NCBI GenBank assembly: GCA_021234155.1
Contig: JAJEKV010000408.1
Location: 62,001-126,000 of the forward strand
Direction: 5' to 3'
Length of the DNA stretch: 64,000 nt
Origin: Isoetes taiwanensis
Lineage: Eukaryota; Streptophyta; Lycopodiopsida; Isoetales; Isoetaceae
The notes beneath the pieces are model-generated. The model was given only the letters and a program-made list of their open reading frames with translations. It had not been told where the DNA came from and made no database searches. The translations under genes and the position numbers were made by a program. Positions 1-13,621 of this stretch are shown here, in pieces; positions within the stretch are counted from its first letter, which is position 1, and each line of letters begins with the position of its first letter.

Positions 1-517
1 ACCAAATCTCAACGTCTAGATGGTTTTGCCCAGTTGGTTTGGGCATGATAGCTAATGTGTCCCTGGGAGTGGTCTACTTATAATAAGAGTATAATTTGTT
101 CCACATAAATTCCTGATGCAATTCTTAAGGAAAATATTACACCCAGACACTATCCTTCCTACCAGCTTTTTTCAAGTATTATATTTATTATATCTATTTT
201 CAAATATTATCGCGTTTATTCAAGTTCTCTTGTAAGCCGCCGATCTAGAGAATATTCAGTTCTTTGCACCAGATCGGCGGATACAAACATTTTCAAGCAA
301 AATGCACATGACGCTTTCAATGGTGCAAAGCGACCAGTATGGTTCCAAATATTTATGCCACTGCAGGAATGGCTATGTCGGCATCAAGGACATAACTGGG
401 CACAGAACTGAGTTGGGCTGGTTTCATTAAGCGCATGACCGAACAGAGGCTCCATGATGCCCCCTTTTTTTCTGCTTCTCAATGAACAAGCAGAACCCCG
501 GAAATGGATTGTGAGAT

Positions 518-1095
518 TTGAACCCACAAGCAAAGGCTCTATCGCCCCTGCTCGATCTACCTTCCTTCCTTTGCACATGCGATATGATTATGTCAGCACT
601 CTGCCCATTACGCAAGCAAAGGGACGAGACCATTGAGCATTGTTTCTTTTTATGTGATCATCTCCAGCCTGTTTGGTCTTGGCTGCTTTCTCTTTTTTAT
701 GTGACATTGACAAGTCAACAAGTGCTTCTGGCTATTTATCCGGATACTTGGAATTAGGTGCAGAGTCAAGCATTTCATTTGGCATCAGGATGGTTGCTGT
801 GGTCCATCTGGAGGCGCAGAAGATTGTGTATCTTTCAAGGTTTGGATATTCCTCCTACAGTAGTCCTCCAAGACGCACAAGCTAGAATCGCTAAGGCCTA
901 CCATTGTTCTTCGCTTGCTCCTGCCAAGTGACAGTTGATATTTCAGTCCTATTTGAGTGTGTTGTCTTATGCGTAGGCTAGTGGTTCTATTCAGTGGATC
1001 GTGATTATCCTCTAAAATTTTATTCCCGCCTCTGCATTTGTATCTGGCTTTTGGCTTGATGTTTCAATAAAGTTTATCGTTCTTCAAAAAAAAAA
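518..1095 (+). mobile_element. LINE 3' end with zinc-finger tail and poly(A)
   Basis: The frame from 518 reads through a Cys/His cluster (CPLRKQRDETIEHCFFLC) followed by a Trp-rich stretch. This is the layout of the zinc-binding tail found after reverse transcriptase in plant LINEs. The frame stops near 757, but a shifted frame carries on with LINE-tail-like sequence to about 930. An AATAAA lies at 1,066-1,071 and a pure A tract at 1,086-1,095, which together mark a retrotransposed 3' end. The upstream reverse transcriptase is not visible, so this is a 5'-truncated, inactive insertion. The family assignment is inferred from the motif and the tail. Confidence 0.6.
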
Positions 1096-1297
1096 GGGGG
1101 GAATAAAACCCAGCAAGCAGACTGCCCTCGTACTATCGCTTGGAACGGATGCACTAGCCGACAGAATCGACATGTCAAGATCAGGCAGAAGCAGTCGTGT
1201 CTTCTGTCCCAAAATCGGCCCGTGGATTTCTACTTTGGGACCATTGTAAAATCACAAGAAAAAAGCCAAGGGCCAGCACCCTGAAATAGAAATTCTG

Positions 1298-1485
1298 CCC
1301 TTAAGCCAATTAAGCTGCTCAAACTTGCCTAAATATACCCTTTTCTATACAATACCATACCGGAATCTTAGTCCTTGCCATTGCCAAAATACCCTTAAGC
1401 CAATTAAGCTGCTCAAACTTGCCTAAATATACCCTTTTCTATACAATACTATATCGAAATCTTAGTCTTTGCCATTGCCAAAATA
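1298..1485. repeat. 94-bp tandem duplication
   Basis: Two nearly identical 94-bp units start at 1,298 and 1,392 (both begin CCCTTAAGCCAATTAAGC). A more diverged relative lies at about 2,930-3,050, just downstream of the sucrose transporter stop. No coding content is seen. Confidence 0.8.
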
Positions 1486-1864
1486 CCCTCCCCAAATACG
1501 AAACGAATTGGGCAAACTATATCTTCCCATTATTTCAGCCAATATACCTGGTTAATATCCCACTACGCTTTCTATAATTCTTCCTATTCTTTCTGGTTTA
1601 CAAAAGAAAAGACCACCTTTGCTACATATGACAAATGCACTGGAGACATGTTCACAACCATATATTCATAACCAAATGTTCACAATTCATTATTCGTTAT
1701 TTTTTGTTCGTTATTTTTCTTTCTTATGTGTTTTTTCCGTAACATTAACCGTGAGCCGTTGGTTGCTAGTATATTCGTGGAATTGTTCTAGATCCACAGA
1801 TATCAACATTCCGCCAGAAAAAACGCATGACAAATCCTATGGTCCAGATAAAAACGCCCTTGCC

Positions 1865-1954
1865 AAAATATAAACCAAGGTATGAACGGGCGTTCTGCTC
1901 CTAGAAATCAAAATATAAACCAAGGTATGAGCGCATGTTTTGTTTCCGGAAATC
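1865..1954. repeat. 45-bp tandem duplication
   Basis: Two copies of a unit beginning AAAATATAAACCAAGGTATG start at 1,865 and 1,910. Their 3' halves are diverged. Confidence 0.7.
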
Positions 1955-2135
1955 AACCTTGACCTAAACCACACCAGCTTTGCTCTGTCAAAACGCTTTC
2001 GGCTTGTGGACAGCATCACCACACTTTCAAATCAGCATTTCTCATTGTATCTCAATCTAGCTTAGTAATCTGAGTTCGAATGGAAATCTTCGCCACACAA
2101 GGCTACCGAAGACACAAACACAGCTGCTGACACTA

Positions 2136-2200
2136 GGGGTGGAGGACTCGAACCTCTAGGCCTCACCCTCTAATTTCAAGAAGCAACGGCTACGGCCACA
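2136..2200 (-). other. tRNA-like or SINE-like pol III relic
   Basis: On the minus strand a perfect B-box-like T arm (GAGG stem, TTCGAGT loop, CCTC stem) lies about 35 bp downstream of an A-box-like TGGCCGTAGCCG. No full cloverleaf with matching acceptor arms could be built. This is therefore a tRNA pseudogene or a tRNA-derived SINE head rather than a working tRNA. Confidence 0.35.
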
Positions 2201-3268
2201 AATCAGCAGACAACGAAGGCGGCCATTAAATTTTCGATGAAAAACCTCCTTGCCACTAACACACCAATGGTGCGATACTTGGCTGTGCTACTTGGCTACT
2301 TGGCTGTGCTATTCGGCTCATGGCAGATTCACATGAGCTCTTAAAATAGCAGCAGCGAGGGAGGTGGGCGTGACTGGCGGTGCAGCAGAAACAATTTTCC
2401 TTCCAGCTGCTGCAGTTTCGCTGATGGGTGTACGCGGGACCGCTAAAAAATTTGCAGTGCTGCTATGACATTCACAGCGCTACCCAGGATGTCACGCTCT
2501 GTTGCAGCCGGCGTTTTTTGCTTTTTATGCATGTGAATAGAGCATCAATCGACTGCAATTCGCAGAGCTTTTGAATCGCCCACCTGCATGTCTTCATACT
2601 CATAGCATTTTCAATCGACCTTTTGCATGTCTTCATACTAAGGAAGATTTTTATCGCCATAATGGATCTTGGGCTATTGTCCTAACCAACCCTGAGCTAG
2701 ATCCAACACTTTAAACTGTCTGAATCATCTGGGGCCAAAATCCTAGATCAATCCTCTTCCTCGACACCATCCTAGGTCAGTCCTCTTCCTCGACACCAGG
2801 GCTCACCAACGCTCACCAGAACCAGGACTATGATTCAGAAGAGCGTAGGTTTCTTTGCCATAGACCATGCCAGAACCCCTTCCTGCCTACCTGCCGATTT
2901 TGAAATCCTACATTCACCCGCCAACAAGCAGCTCAAATCAGCTAAAAAATACACTTCCACATATGATTTTCTATACAATAGCCAAAATCTTGGCCAAACC
3001 ATGCCAAAAATACCACCCGCAAATACCAAACGAAAAAATTAGAAGCTTATCATAACCAATGTGTTCACAAGTTAAGTGAAACGAATCTCAGACCATCCAA
3101 CTAGAAGACATATCTTTTAGATAAAATCTACATGTTTAACTTGCTTAAATAGGATAAATCCTTATATCAAACAAGATAACCAATAAATTCAAAATAATGG
3201 ACGTGTTGAAGTCTTAGTATAATCATAAAATCACCCAGAAATAATAGCAGTCATTATGAAAAAACATT
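2201..3268. other. noncoding, no gene seen
   Basis: AT-rich sequence between the tRNA-like relic and the transporter stop codon. Apart from the diverged copy of the 1.3-kb repeat near 2,930-3,050 and the likely 3' UTR of the transporter, nothing was recognised. Confidence 0.5.
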
Positions 3269-6010
3269 TCAAGGTATGGGACAGCTCCTAGTGCGCCGGA
3301 TCTGGGCTCCATGAAAACGGGGTGGCGGCCTAGGCAATAATGTAAATGCTAATATGGCACCTATGAAGGATGCCACTGCAGCCAAGATAAATGCTGGATT
3401 ATTTCCTCCACCAAAAAGAGCATCCCATGGACCACTCCCAATTGAAATAATAATCTGGAATGCATAAATAATCCTGGTTAGTATCATGCTCATTAGAAGA
3501 TGATAGATTATCTAGAAATTGTGCACATAAGCACATACTTGTGGAGTAACGACTGCAAGATTCAGCACTCCCATGGACAGTCCTGTGCATGAAACCATGC
3601 ATCGTCATATTAATAAGAAACAAAAAACCACCTTCGCGTCAAACACTATGCTGTACATATATACCTTGACCAGCTCCTGTGGTACTCGTGAATGTGGCAG
3701 TTAATGCAAACGGAACGCTGTACGTGACCTGTAATTTAAGATTCAGTGCCGTGTAATAATCACCAACCTACCTGAGAATGATAATACAAAGTTATATACT
3801 TACTGCAAGTGGCACTCCTAAAACAGTGAAAACAGCAAGTGCTGCAATTGTTATTGGTGGCCAGCCTCTTAAATCTGGCACAGATTTTCTTGCAGCTACT
3901 GTAATCACTGCTGTTAAGGCAAAGCAAATAGTCATGATCAAATTTGCCAAGCCCCAAACGTAACTTGCGCCCAATCTTCGACATGCAGGCTCTATTAATA
4001 AAGATGAAATCCCCAGCACAACTGCATTTAACATGAGACCAAGAGACCCCATTCTTACACCATAATCATATACATAAGACTTATATGGATCTGGTGAGCT
4101 GGGCTCCCCTCTATAGACATCCCTCCCCATCCAGTCTGTATCAAACAGGAGGAAGGGAAACCAAGCTACCCATGTAAGAGCAGTTACTGCAAGAATGTAC
4201 CACATGGGACGTGGCAAGTCTCTCAAAGCACCAATAAGCTCCCAAATAAATGCTTCTTGAACCTCCTCCTCCTCTTCCTCCTCCTCTTCATCATCTTGTG
4301 CATTAAGAAGGGATGAACTTGAAGCCTTACCAAATTCTGCATCTACGCCATTAACTGCAGCCCCACCATTAACTATATCTGCAACTGATTTTTCAGAGAT
4401 CAGTGGAGAGGTGGGCAGATTACCCTGACCTTTCAAAGCAGGTGACCACTGAATCTCCTTGACGGCTGTGACACTGATAATAGTTGTTGCAACCAATAAA
4501 ATCACATGGAGAAGGAATGCAGATTTCAAATTGGCACAAGATAAACCACAGGCAGCAGTCGTTGTGAAAGGAAAAATCTTGGGCCACTTATCAAAAAAGC
4601 CAGTCAGAAATCCCAATATATTACCAATAGCCATAAACAGTGCAAAGAAGGCATTCGCCCTTCGGCTACGGCGAGCATCTCGTCCTGAAAGACAACCAGG
4701 AATAAATTCAACAACGAAGATACGGACATTATTTTCAGACGCTTAATGCGTTTGAGTGTCATGCACTAATGCAAATAAAATACCTAAATGCCTAGCAGTA
4801 AGCTCTCTATGGTTTTAAATTCTTTATATGTTTAATTATAGTGTCCAATATAGCCTAAGCATACAAAACATAATATTTATGACAGGACTTTCCAAACAGA
4901 ACTACGTAATCGCCAGACATATATGTTAAAGATTTAGGTCCTTTAGATGAGATATACTAAATCTTAGCATGCAAAATCCGCTTCTAATGGTAGCATTTGA
5001 AATCCTTCTTTCAGAACTCTAATAAGGACCAGATGTACTTATGACTTAGCCATGGCTTCACATTCACTCTTTCACCTACAGCCTAGACAATGTGACTGCC
5101 AGGAAGTAGCCTCTAGAAAGCAAGGTAGTTTTCAGTTCTTCTTCCCCTGCAAAAATGCAAAGAGTTGGAACTTGCAGTAGAAGAAATTCTGTAACTTCCA
5201 TAGGACGATGTTTAGGCATGGTTAATATAGAAAAAGTACAAACAGTTCAAGTGCGACACGTTCTAAAGTCCAAGAATTGCAGATTTAAATGTTAGTTTTG
5301 CAATTGTAGCCCCAAAGATAAGCTTTCATTTCACTTCTAGTCCGGTCACTAAGAATTTGTTTCAAGCAAAAATGCAAATGTAAGATATTAAAAGTGCTAA
5401 GATCTGGCAATGCACGAAAATTTAACAACCACCCATGCAAACTTCCCCAAAAGTCCTAAACGAGGCATACATTACCACAAATTGGTGCAAATTTACAGGC
5501 ATGTAAGCTGTGGAATTCTAACAAAACATTGAACACCTGCCTATGCACGTGTATCTTACCTGTATAATCTGCAAGAAGGGCTCTGCATGGTCCCTGCAAT
5601 GTGTTGTTGGCCAAGTCCAAGAGCCAAAATCCGACAACGAATATAACAATTGCACGAGGACGAGCCCGAGAACTCAGGGAATCCCCTAACATAAACCCAA
5701 GGTCTGCAGCAAATCCGATGATAAGAACAGCAATGACGACAAGCAATGATCCTAATAAAATAAATGGGCGACGTCGGCCCCATCTGCTCTCACAGTTATC
5801 ACTGTAATATCCCACAACAGGCTGTGCGATCATTCCGGTAATAGGACCACACAGCCATATATAGCTTGCAAAAGTATGTGAGATTCCTAATACTTGCACA
5901 TAAGGTGTCAAAAGGGAAAGCTGCAGCGCCCAACCAAACTGTACTCCAGCTGCCACAGAGGCAATCCTTGCCAAATCCTTCAAATGTACCCTGTGCTTGA
6001 TTTTTGCCAT
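3269..6010 (-). CDS. SUT: sucrose/H+ symporter, five exons, complete
   Basis: A proton-coupled sucrose carrier of the GPH/major facilitator type, which loads sucrose across the plasma membrane or exports it from the vacuole. The exons, read downward, are 6010-5560, 4684-3804, 3728-3665, 3582-3539 and 3454-3269. Every junction is GT-AG, the phases are compatible, and together they give 541 codons plus a stop, a normal length for the family. Diagnostic features are RWGRRRPF after the second membrane segment (residues 76-83), the conserved loop His45 in [16 protein letters not shown] (140-151) and [12 protein letters not shown] in the last exon. The long central loop carries an acidic run at residues 281-290. 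I chose the ATG at 6,010 (MAKIKHRV), which fits family N-termini; the frame is also open further upstream. No lesions were found. Which SUT clade it belongs to, and hence its membrane, cannot be settled by eye. Confidence 0.96.
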
Positions 6011-7867
6011 TTCCACAAAACCCAACTCACAATTCAAAAAAAAATGTAACTTTCTGAGGGTGAGATTCCCTTCAACGGGCGGTCGTTTTTCACTTTGCGG
6101 GAACTGCCACAACTAGAGCTTTTCAAATGCAACCTGTGAGATTCCACGAGCGAGAGAGGAAGTAAACCGTGGGGAAAATCTGTGTGTTTTACCAGGTGCG
6201 TCTGAAGATCATAGATCAGGTATGATGAGGGTTCAAAGAAAACCGACCTTGCAAAAACGAAAAAATGCCTGGAACCAGGGGAAAAACCCTTGCATGTATT
6301 CTGAAGAAAGATCGGGCTAAAAGATGCAAAAAAAATGGGCGCGATAATCCAAATACCTGTGACGCAGCTGGCTGCCGGAGCTGGCAAGCGCGCAAACAAG
6401 CAATCAGACCATCCTCCCAATAATCTCTGCTGCCGCTTGCGCGGCAGAAAAGGGGCCCCAACAAGAAAACCTGCTTTCCAATGAGAGGCCTCCAACTAGG
6501 ATTTAGAGCAATATACGTGGCCCGACGAGAGGCCGCCACCCTATGTACGTATTTTATAATAGTGTGCATGGTCTTTGGGGCGTGGTGCCAACACACCTTT
6601 CCTCATTTGCGTAGATTGTCGAATATCTATGTATTTGTCTCTTCTCTTCTGTTATACTCCATACCTGCGTGGAATTATATTTGAGTTGGATGTTTCTTTT
6701 TTGGACACGTTTACCCCCCATCTCCACTATTCCTTGAGAATTATTGCTTTCCATAACTTGTTTTCGCACCCATGGCCCATACCACTGCACTTGTTGAGCA
6801 ACTTATGGATTTTATTTTAGGGATAATGTGTCCCCCTGGATAAGGGCTTGGCGAGCCAGCTTGCACCCCACGTAAGAACCTATAGGGGCACTTTTCCCCA
6901 TGTAGTGGTCGTATGAGAGCAAATTACTGACGTCCAATGGTGCTAGCTACCGTATGGCACAATCTCAGCAACACCCACCGAACGTTACGATATATAAGTG
7001 TTACCAAAAAGTCTAATATGTGCAGTTGTTTGCATTCGTAATTGACATGAGTTTCCTGCTCTACACTGATTATTTTTTATATGTAGTGCAGATGGGCATA
7101 CATCAATTCATATCCTATTCTACCTGGTCCGTCTTTCTTGGATAGTTTTCCTTCATGTTTCCCCCTTTCTTCTCAAGCATACCATGCTCTAGTTGCATAT
7201 AAGAAACTTTTATTCTATGCAGGAATTTCACCTGCTCTAGGGCAATCTGAACATGAACAAATGACCAAATTTGCTACCTATAACACCATTGTTGATTAAA
7301 GAACGTTTCCTTCCAAAAGATGTTCAAATATGTACCTTTACAAAAGGCTTTACCATCCTTGATAATGTGTAAAAGTTGGAGACTTGGTCCAATTTTTCAA
7401 TGGTTTTGGCGATATAATTTGTTATGGTTTCTATTATGGGCAATATTCTTCTCATAATCTTAAGGTATATGAGTGCAAGTATTTAGAGTAGTACCCTACC
7501 CTTTGTATTCTGGAATTAGGGTTTCATCCTTTTTTTTTTGGAAAATATAATTTATTTTATTTTATTTTTTTAGCGCAACACTGGGTCTCACATTATCTTG
7601 AAGCCTAGCCTATCCACGTATCCTAAAATGTGACTTGGACAAAAAATAGCCCGTTAGATTTTGATCTAAACAAAGAGACGGTTGAGAAAAATAAACAATC
7701 TGATGTCGGTTTGCTGCCCTAGTCCTAACCCCAGATGCTAATCCTGCTCCAGCCTTATTTCTATTCAAATCTCCTGCTTCAAACCTATTTCGGAGTGTTG
7801 TTCCTTTCGTTGTATCTTTCAATCTTGGTTTCTCCCATTGTTCCTCTCATTGTAATTCCTGGCACAG
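6011..7867. other. intergenic, no gene seen
   Basis: Probable 5' UTR and promoter of the transporter (read leftward), followed by AT-rich sequence. No coding or RNA feature could be supported. Short open frames here lack recognisable motifs. Confidence 0.5.
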
Positions 7868-8707
7868 TGTTTGAAGTTTTAAATGAAGTGGTTGTTGATG
7901 CAGGCTCAAACCTTTAGCTTTGCAAAATTGAATGCTATGGAAGAAATCGCCTGATAACAAAGGTGACTAGCAGTTATCCATATATCTAGCTGTTTATGTG
8001 TCCCAAATTTTGCATGTAATATGGGCAAGCTTGCTCAGCCACCTGCTCTATTATAAATGTTTATAGGTTCAGGCTGATGGTGTGCTAGTGGCAACTCTGA
8101 TGGGAAGCATTGCTTACTCAACCAATGTAGGTGGATCAATGGTAGATTTATTGTCCTTCAAAATATTTGTACATTGGTTTATAGATTAATTGGGCCAAAT
8201 GGATTTTTCTAGATAGATTGTTGCTTAGTCCTTTGGATTTGCTTGTATCTATGATATTATTTTTAACTTAAATGTTATGCAGGTTCACTCGAATGTACCT
8301 TGCGTGTTTTTTACACCCATCTGCCCACATTCATAGTGATTTTGGCCAGTGATTTTACCTGATTCTGCACTCCTTGAACTGAAGGTAATGGATCTTCAAG
8401 ACACATTTTATATCTGACTAAATGAAGTACTATTTTCCCGCCAAGCTGTCAGGCGTAAATTCCAAAGACAAATGTGCATATTATTAACTTACTTTATAGG
8501 TCCCAAATAATTCTCGAAGTAATGCATGGGTATCATTTGATGGAAAGAAGAAACAACAACTCATGACAGGAGATTCTATTCATATTGATATAAGTGAACA
8601 TCCAATGCCAACATTGAAAAGATCCGATCAGACATCTGACTAGGTTTGCAGTCTTGTTCGCTCATTTAGTTGAAATGGCCGCAGAGAGCAAAAAGCCCTT
8701 GCTTTAG
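7868..8707 (+). pseudogene. NADK: NAD kinase pseudogene, C-terminal catalytic exons
   Basis: Four exon-like blocks at 7868-7962, 8067-8141, 8283-8384 and 8500-8707 have GT/AG borders and read as the end of plant NAD(H) kinase, which phosphorylates NAD to NADP. Visible blocks are VLNEVVVDAGSN, QADGVLVATLMGSIAYS (the nucleotide-binding region, normally TPTGSTAYS), VPCVFFTPICPHS, VILPDSALLELK, SNAWVSFDGKK and GRREQKAL. The copy is dead. There is a TAG in the first block, TAG TGA in the third, and two conserved Trp codons of the last block read as stops. The N-terminal exons are missing. Splice borders remain, so it arose as DNA and not by retroposition. Confidence 0.85.
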
Positions 8708-11700
8708 CACCATAACTATGTAGCTGACCGTAGCTCTAATAAGGTAATTTTACCATAAACCTGATTACTATTCCACTTTTAATATGGCAAGTTCATGTAG
8801 TTCTCATTTGATGAGAAGAAACAAGGTGCTGCGCACGGAGGGTTGCCCTCCAGTGGCCTCAGGGTGTATTTGCATGTTTTTTTATTTTGTCTAAATTTGT
8901 CTAGCGACATGCCTAATCTCGTAGGGAAGAACCTTATTCCACCTTTCAAAACCTCGCATTTAATTAGAAAGCAAAATGGTTCTATTTGTACGTCGGCAAG
9001 TAGAGGAAGTATGGGCTCCTACATTCTTTATGCCGCAAGTAGTGAACAAATTCAAGAATAAACCCTATACTATTGTTTAAGTTGTGCCTAAGGACTCTCA
9101 AAACCTTTGGGCTTCATAAGCAACAAATGTATCCTTCCACCCAATTGAGCTGCCTGCAAAAACCTACATATGCGTAACACGATATCGTAAATAAGCAACA
9201 TAAGCATGGAAATGAAACATTTTAGAGGTGAGATTTTTTAAGATAACCTTGAGATCCAGTCGCTTTTCCCATCCAAGAGGAAGCGCTTGTTATTGACCCA
9301 ATTCCAGCAACTGAGAAGGGGAGCTTCCTAAGAGATCAAGAGTATGGCTATGGCTATGGTCCGTCTCAGCTTCTATCAATTTAGGGCATGAACTACAATT
9401 AGATGGCAAGGATGAGGTCTACCTACCAAGATATACACCTTGGCTATGGGGCCAGCTCACGGTCCAAAGGTCTCATTTCGAAGCATCATCGAGCATCAAG
9501 AACAACATCGAAACCCGATCACAGAGCAACCATTTGACTAGCCTCTGCATCTAGCTCTCCTCGATGCCGGTTAGCCCCAAAACCCATCGGCACCTAGGTT
9601 AGCGGTTTTCGAGATGGATGCTCAAGAACAACTACGACCGCCAATTTATACTCTATAGCAAGTTTTTAGCGGTCATTGGCATATTCCTAGGGGCAACCCA
9701 AAAATGTTATTGCCATTTGATCAAAATACCCTAGGTGTATTTTTTGGGATATTTACAAACTTGAAGGGTATATTTGGAATTTCCACATAAGACTGGATCG
9801 AATAGAAACATGGCCAACGTTTGTAAGTTTGATTTGCCCTTGTGTCGAGGGAATACAATTACCAAGAAAATATTGGACGCATTCATGAAATTGAATACAA
9901 TCACCAAATTCAATACATGCTCATAGAAATTCTTCCAATTACTCATGAACAATACGTTCGTTCGTGAATGATTGTGGTTTTGTATGTAAAACATTAAAAA
10001 ATGTAGCACGCCCGGCAAACACCAGGCATCCGCTACTATATGTCATGTTTGCCACAAGCCCAAACAACTAATCAAAACCTCAACATTTACAACTAAAGCG
10101 GTGTCTTCTGACCTATAAATGTCCATGTTACAAAAGCTGAAATGACATTCAAATCTTTATAATTTTCTTGACAGTGAACTGTTGAGCATTTGGTCAAGCA
10201 ATATTTATAGCAAACAAATTACCATCTCTTTCAAGGCTCATTCATTCATGTCCTATGCCACATTTATGCCAAAACAAAGATTCTTGCGCAGTGATTGCCA
10301 TGCCTTTGCAAGTTATAACCATTAGTTTTTGATGGCATCTCTTCAATCCTAGCTCTATTCAACAAATTTTGTCAATTCAAATTCAAAAAAACAACAAGCA
10401 TGGCTGCGCGATCTTGGACCCGTGCAACCTTGATTGTCGAGGAAGCTTTTTTTGCGTCTGTTGAATTGCATTCAACTATGTGTTCTGCTTTTCCTCCTTT
10501 ACATGTATAATAAAGATGTGGGATAAGATTCGGCTTCAAATGGAAAGCCTCCCCGGCGGTTTGTCCGAAGATGACATTGATAACGTATTAATGAAGAGGA
10601 TCGGTCGGATGATCACTTATTAAAGAATTGAATATCCTTGTTGGTGAGGGTCCGGTTTTTAGTTGTCATATTGCGCATACATTGGCTTGCATAGTAACAA
10701 GGATATCCGTCTCGCAACCACACTACCATTAAGAAAAATTAGAAACGTATATTTATATGATAACTATATATTAGCTTGAGCATAACCAACTCACTAGGCA
10801 CTAGGTCCTCATTTTTAACTCATTTGCAAATCCACGGAGGAGCTTACGCCACTATGAATTTTTTCGATCCACGTTACACGTCGGGGCATCTTTTCTCGTA
10901 TGTACGGATGCATGTCAAGTACTGAAGTTAGGAACATACTAGCTTCCAATTTCAGAAATCATATAGGAGTCCATATACCATCCGCATGCTGTTGTTGTTT
11001 TTTTTCGTTATCGATAGGAGTCCACATACCATCCGCATGCACTCGCTAATTTCTTCCGTTATTGACAACATCTGCCGCCACCTCAAGTCAAAAGTGCACC
11101 GTGAAGAAATCCTTTCATCTCCCAAGATCGACAATCTTATAAGGTAACGATGCGCAACAAATGCCGCCAATGAACATTACATAAATGATGACAGAATTTT
11201 GTCCGTTCATTTGTCGCCGGCCACCAAGACACCGTATGCGATCAAGAAAGCACCTCCATCGAGAAATATTGGGAATGTGACTATATCCATGGTGTCCAGC
11301 CTTCATACATGTTGCACGATTGTCGATACTTGTTGCTTGACGCAAAGAAATCCAACTTGTTCGTAAAACTTGTTGTGCTTGCCTAAAGAAAACACGCGAT
11401 GTTCGAAACTTGTGCTTGCTTGCCTAAGGGAAACAAGCATCTTGTTAAATAATTCTACATAAACTCATGCACATTACCTATTCCCCCGTTATCACGGCCT
11501 TCAAGCTTAGCCCCAACACGCCCGGGGACGAGAGACATCATAAGCGTTCCTTTCACTGCGCATAGATTCAATGCTTCACGTCGGTCGAGGAGATACAAGA
11601 GCACAAAATCCTTAGTAACTACCTTTTGACATTAGTTGATTTTTACGCCACTAAGAATGGATATGGATTTTGAGTGCTTGCCCCTTTGTTTCTGCTGGCT

Positions 11701-12577
11701 TTTGCGATTTTTCATTAGCCCGAGAGCTTTCAAATTCACGCTTATCAATAACCCACGCAGCTGAGCAATTTACGGTACTTGTTTTTCATAATGGCAAGTA
11801 GCACCGACTTGGCTATGTGCTTCTAAAGATGATCCGCCATCGATTGTCCGGTCTTCAAATTTACGCAAAAGCCGTTCCACAACATGCCTTTACGGATCCT
11901 CATATGATAATAAAACCGCACGGTGTTTGTTAGGGGATGCCGGTGTTGAAGCATCGAATAGAAGCCATAACAGTTCATATCCTCACTATTGGGGGTGAAA
12001 CCCAAGAGTCATTCTCATCCTCAAAGCGGACCTCATCATCCGCGAAATGGTCTGTTTGTTGGTTGAAAAAAAGGAACTAGACTGTTCATGTGAGGATACT
12101 ACCTTTTGTCGATGCCGGGTGCTATAATGTCACTTTGTGATCTAGCAACTTGACTTTCACTAGCCCCTTCAAAAGCCCGGAAATAACATTCAAATCAGTT
12201 TAATGGACACACAAAATTCTCCTCTCACAAAGTTCTTACAACATAGAATCCGTTACAAGGGAACTCAAACCTAATAGAGTGGTTCACTCATCATAGGGGC
12301 ATTAAACAAACAAAATTATCAATACGACAATTAGGAAAAACCAGGTCTAATTAGGAAAAAGAGACCGGTGAGAGCATTGCAAGCAAATATGCATGGCTTA
12401 TGATTGCATAAGACCTTCATTGCTTTCGTGTCTTTTTCTCACATAATTCATTAGCTTGACTAACAACTTCGTAACAAACAAAGAAAAACACTATATACAT
12501 CTTATGGCCCATGCTACAAAAAAACTACGTTTAAATGTGTGGCGTAAAAAAAGGAAACATTATGCAGCTATAAAGCC
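8708..12577. other. no supportable gene
   Basis: AT-rich sequence with scattered short open frames. The minus-strand frame at 11,823-12,005 is moderately protein-like but was not recognised. A short duplicated phrase (ATACCATCCGCATGC) occurs at 10,964-10,990 and 11,016-11,041. Confidence 0.4.
9658..9706 (+). repeat. left copy of a direct repeat shared with 15.4 kb
   Basis: AGTTTTTAGC, a CATAT/CCTAGG block and CCTAGGGGCAACCCAAAAA occur here and again in the same order and orientation at about 15,384-15,500. They bracket the coiled-coil, SVR1 and GH51 fragments. Confidence 0.5.
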
Positions 12578-13573
12578 TCAGATGTCCGCCACACTTTGAG
12601 AAGTCAAAGGAATCACCTTGTGGAGAACACCCGCATCTAAGCTAGCAATTCGAGCAAGTTGTGTCAATGAGGAGTGTAGTTGCTCCACGAGAGCCATGAT
12701 CCCAGGTTCAAGTCTTTGCTAAAATAGGTATCATATCTTTCACCTTCATTATGGAGAGCTGCAATAATGCTTGACTGTGGCCTAGCTTAAAGGCATCCGT
12801 CGCACGATCTGATTGTTCGTCGTGTTTGCAGAATTTAACATTGGCTCTAAAGGAAGGATTGCTGCATGTGCCTACAGGAACAATACTCACATCATCTCAT
12901 TCGCTTCTTTTCATATTAACCTAAAGCATGGGACAACATTCAACATAGAATATACCTTTGAAATATCTCGCAACCAACCTTTTACGTTCCATTATCGCTT
13001 CCTTTGCTAGCATATGCACATTATTTGCACTCTCGGATGAGTCCGTGTTTGCCAAAAACGTAAATGAACTAGAGATAAGAATTTACATGCAAATAACACA
13101 TCCTCATAGTACTAAATGCGTCTACAATTAAAATCATAGACATCCGGTTTGGCATCTTATTTGTTGCACTTGGGTTAGCTTGGCATAAGCGCACATACGT
13201 TGTTATTTCCTACTTTATAAAAGCTCACAAAATGTGCATACATGAAACACACCTCTTCTAGCATTAAAATGTTTTTCGATGTCGAGGCGGAATGTGTCCA
13301 AGATCATTTTGCAAAAAGTGGCCACATTGTTGGTTGCCTCAATCATTTGTCGCCTTAGTTGGGAAGATGCCACTTTCAATTCTCCTATACAAAAAAGCAA
13401 CTTTCAGGCACCATACCTCTAATAAGTGTCACCAAGATGAATGTGCAATTAAAATTCACCTGCTGCAAAGTCCGCTTCCAGTCAAGCAAGACGTAGCTCC
13501 TCAGTTGCTTTAGATAGGTTGGTGCTTGTAACTTCCAGGCTTTTCTGTGCGGACTTCCACTCTAATTCTGAAC
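12578..13573 (-). pseudogene. broken coiled-coil gene fragment, unrecognised
   Basis: Several short minus-strand blocks with plausible splice borders read as charged heptad-like helix. They include SELEWKSAQKSLEV near 13,560, GELKVASSQLRRQMIEATNN near 13,385, KEAIMERKRLVARYF near 13,005, and LEPGIMALVEQLHSSLTQL near 12,690, ending in SVADI and a stop at 12,578. An in-frame TGA interrupts the first block, and a one-base shift separates the last two. I could not name the parent protein. Its position next to two other gene fragments on the same strand suggests it was carried with them. Confidence 0.4.
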
Positions 13574-13621
13574 CTATGAAGCATGCAAGGAATGAAAGAT
13601 AAGAAACAAGTAGCATGAATT

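Noticed and set aside
490-560. tRNA T-arm on the minus strand (GTGGGTTCAAATCTCAC)
   Set aside because: The five-pair stem and loop look right, but no matching acceptor, D or anticodon arms could be placed, and the site lies at the edge of the LINE tail.
4459-4746. Plus-strand frames across the sucrose transporter
   Set aside because: Antisense shadows of the minus-strand exons.
7868-8707. Working NAD kinase gene
   Set aside because: At least five in-frame stops, including two in place of conserved Trp codons, and no N-terminal exons.
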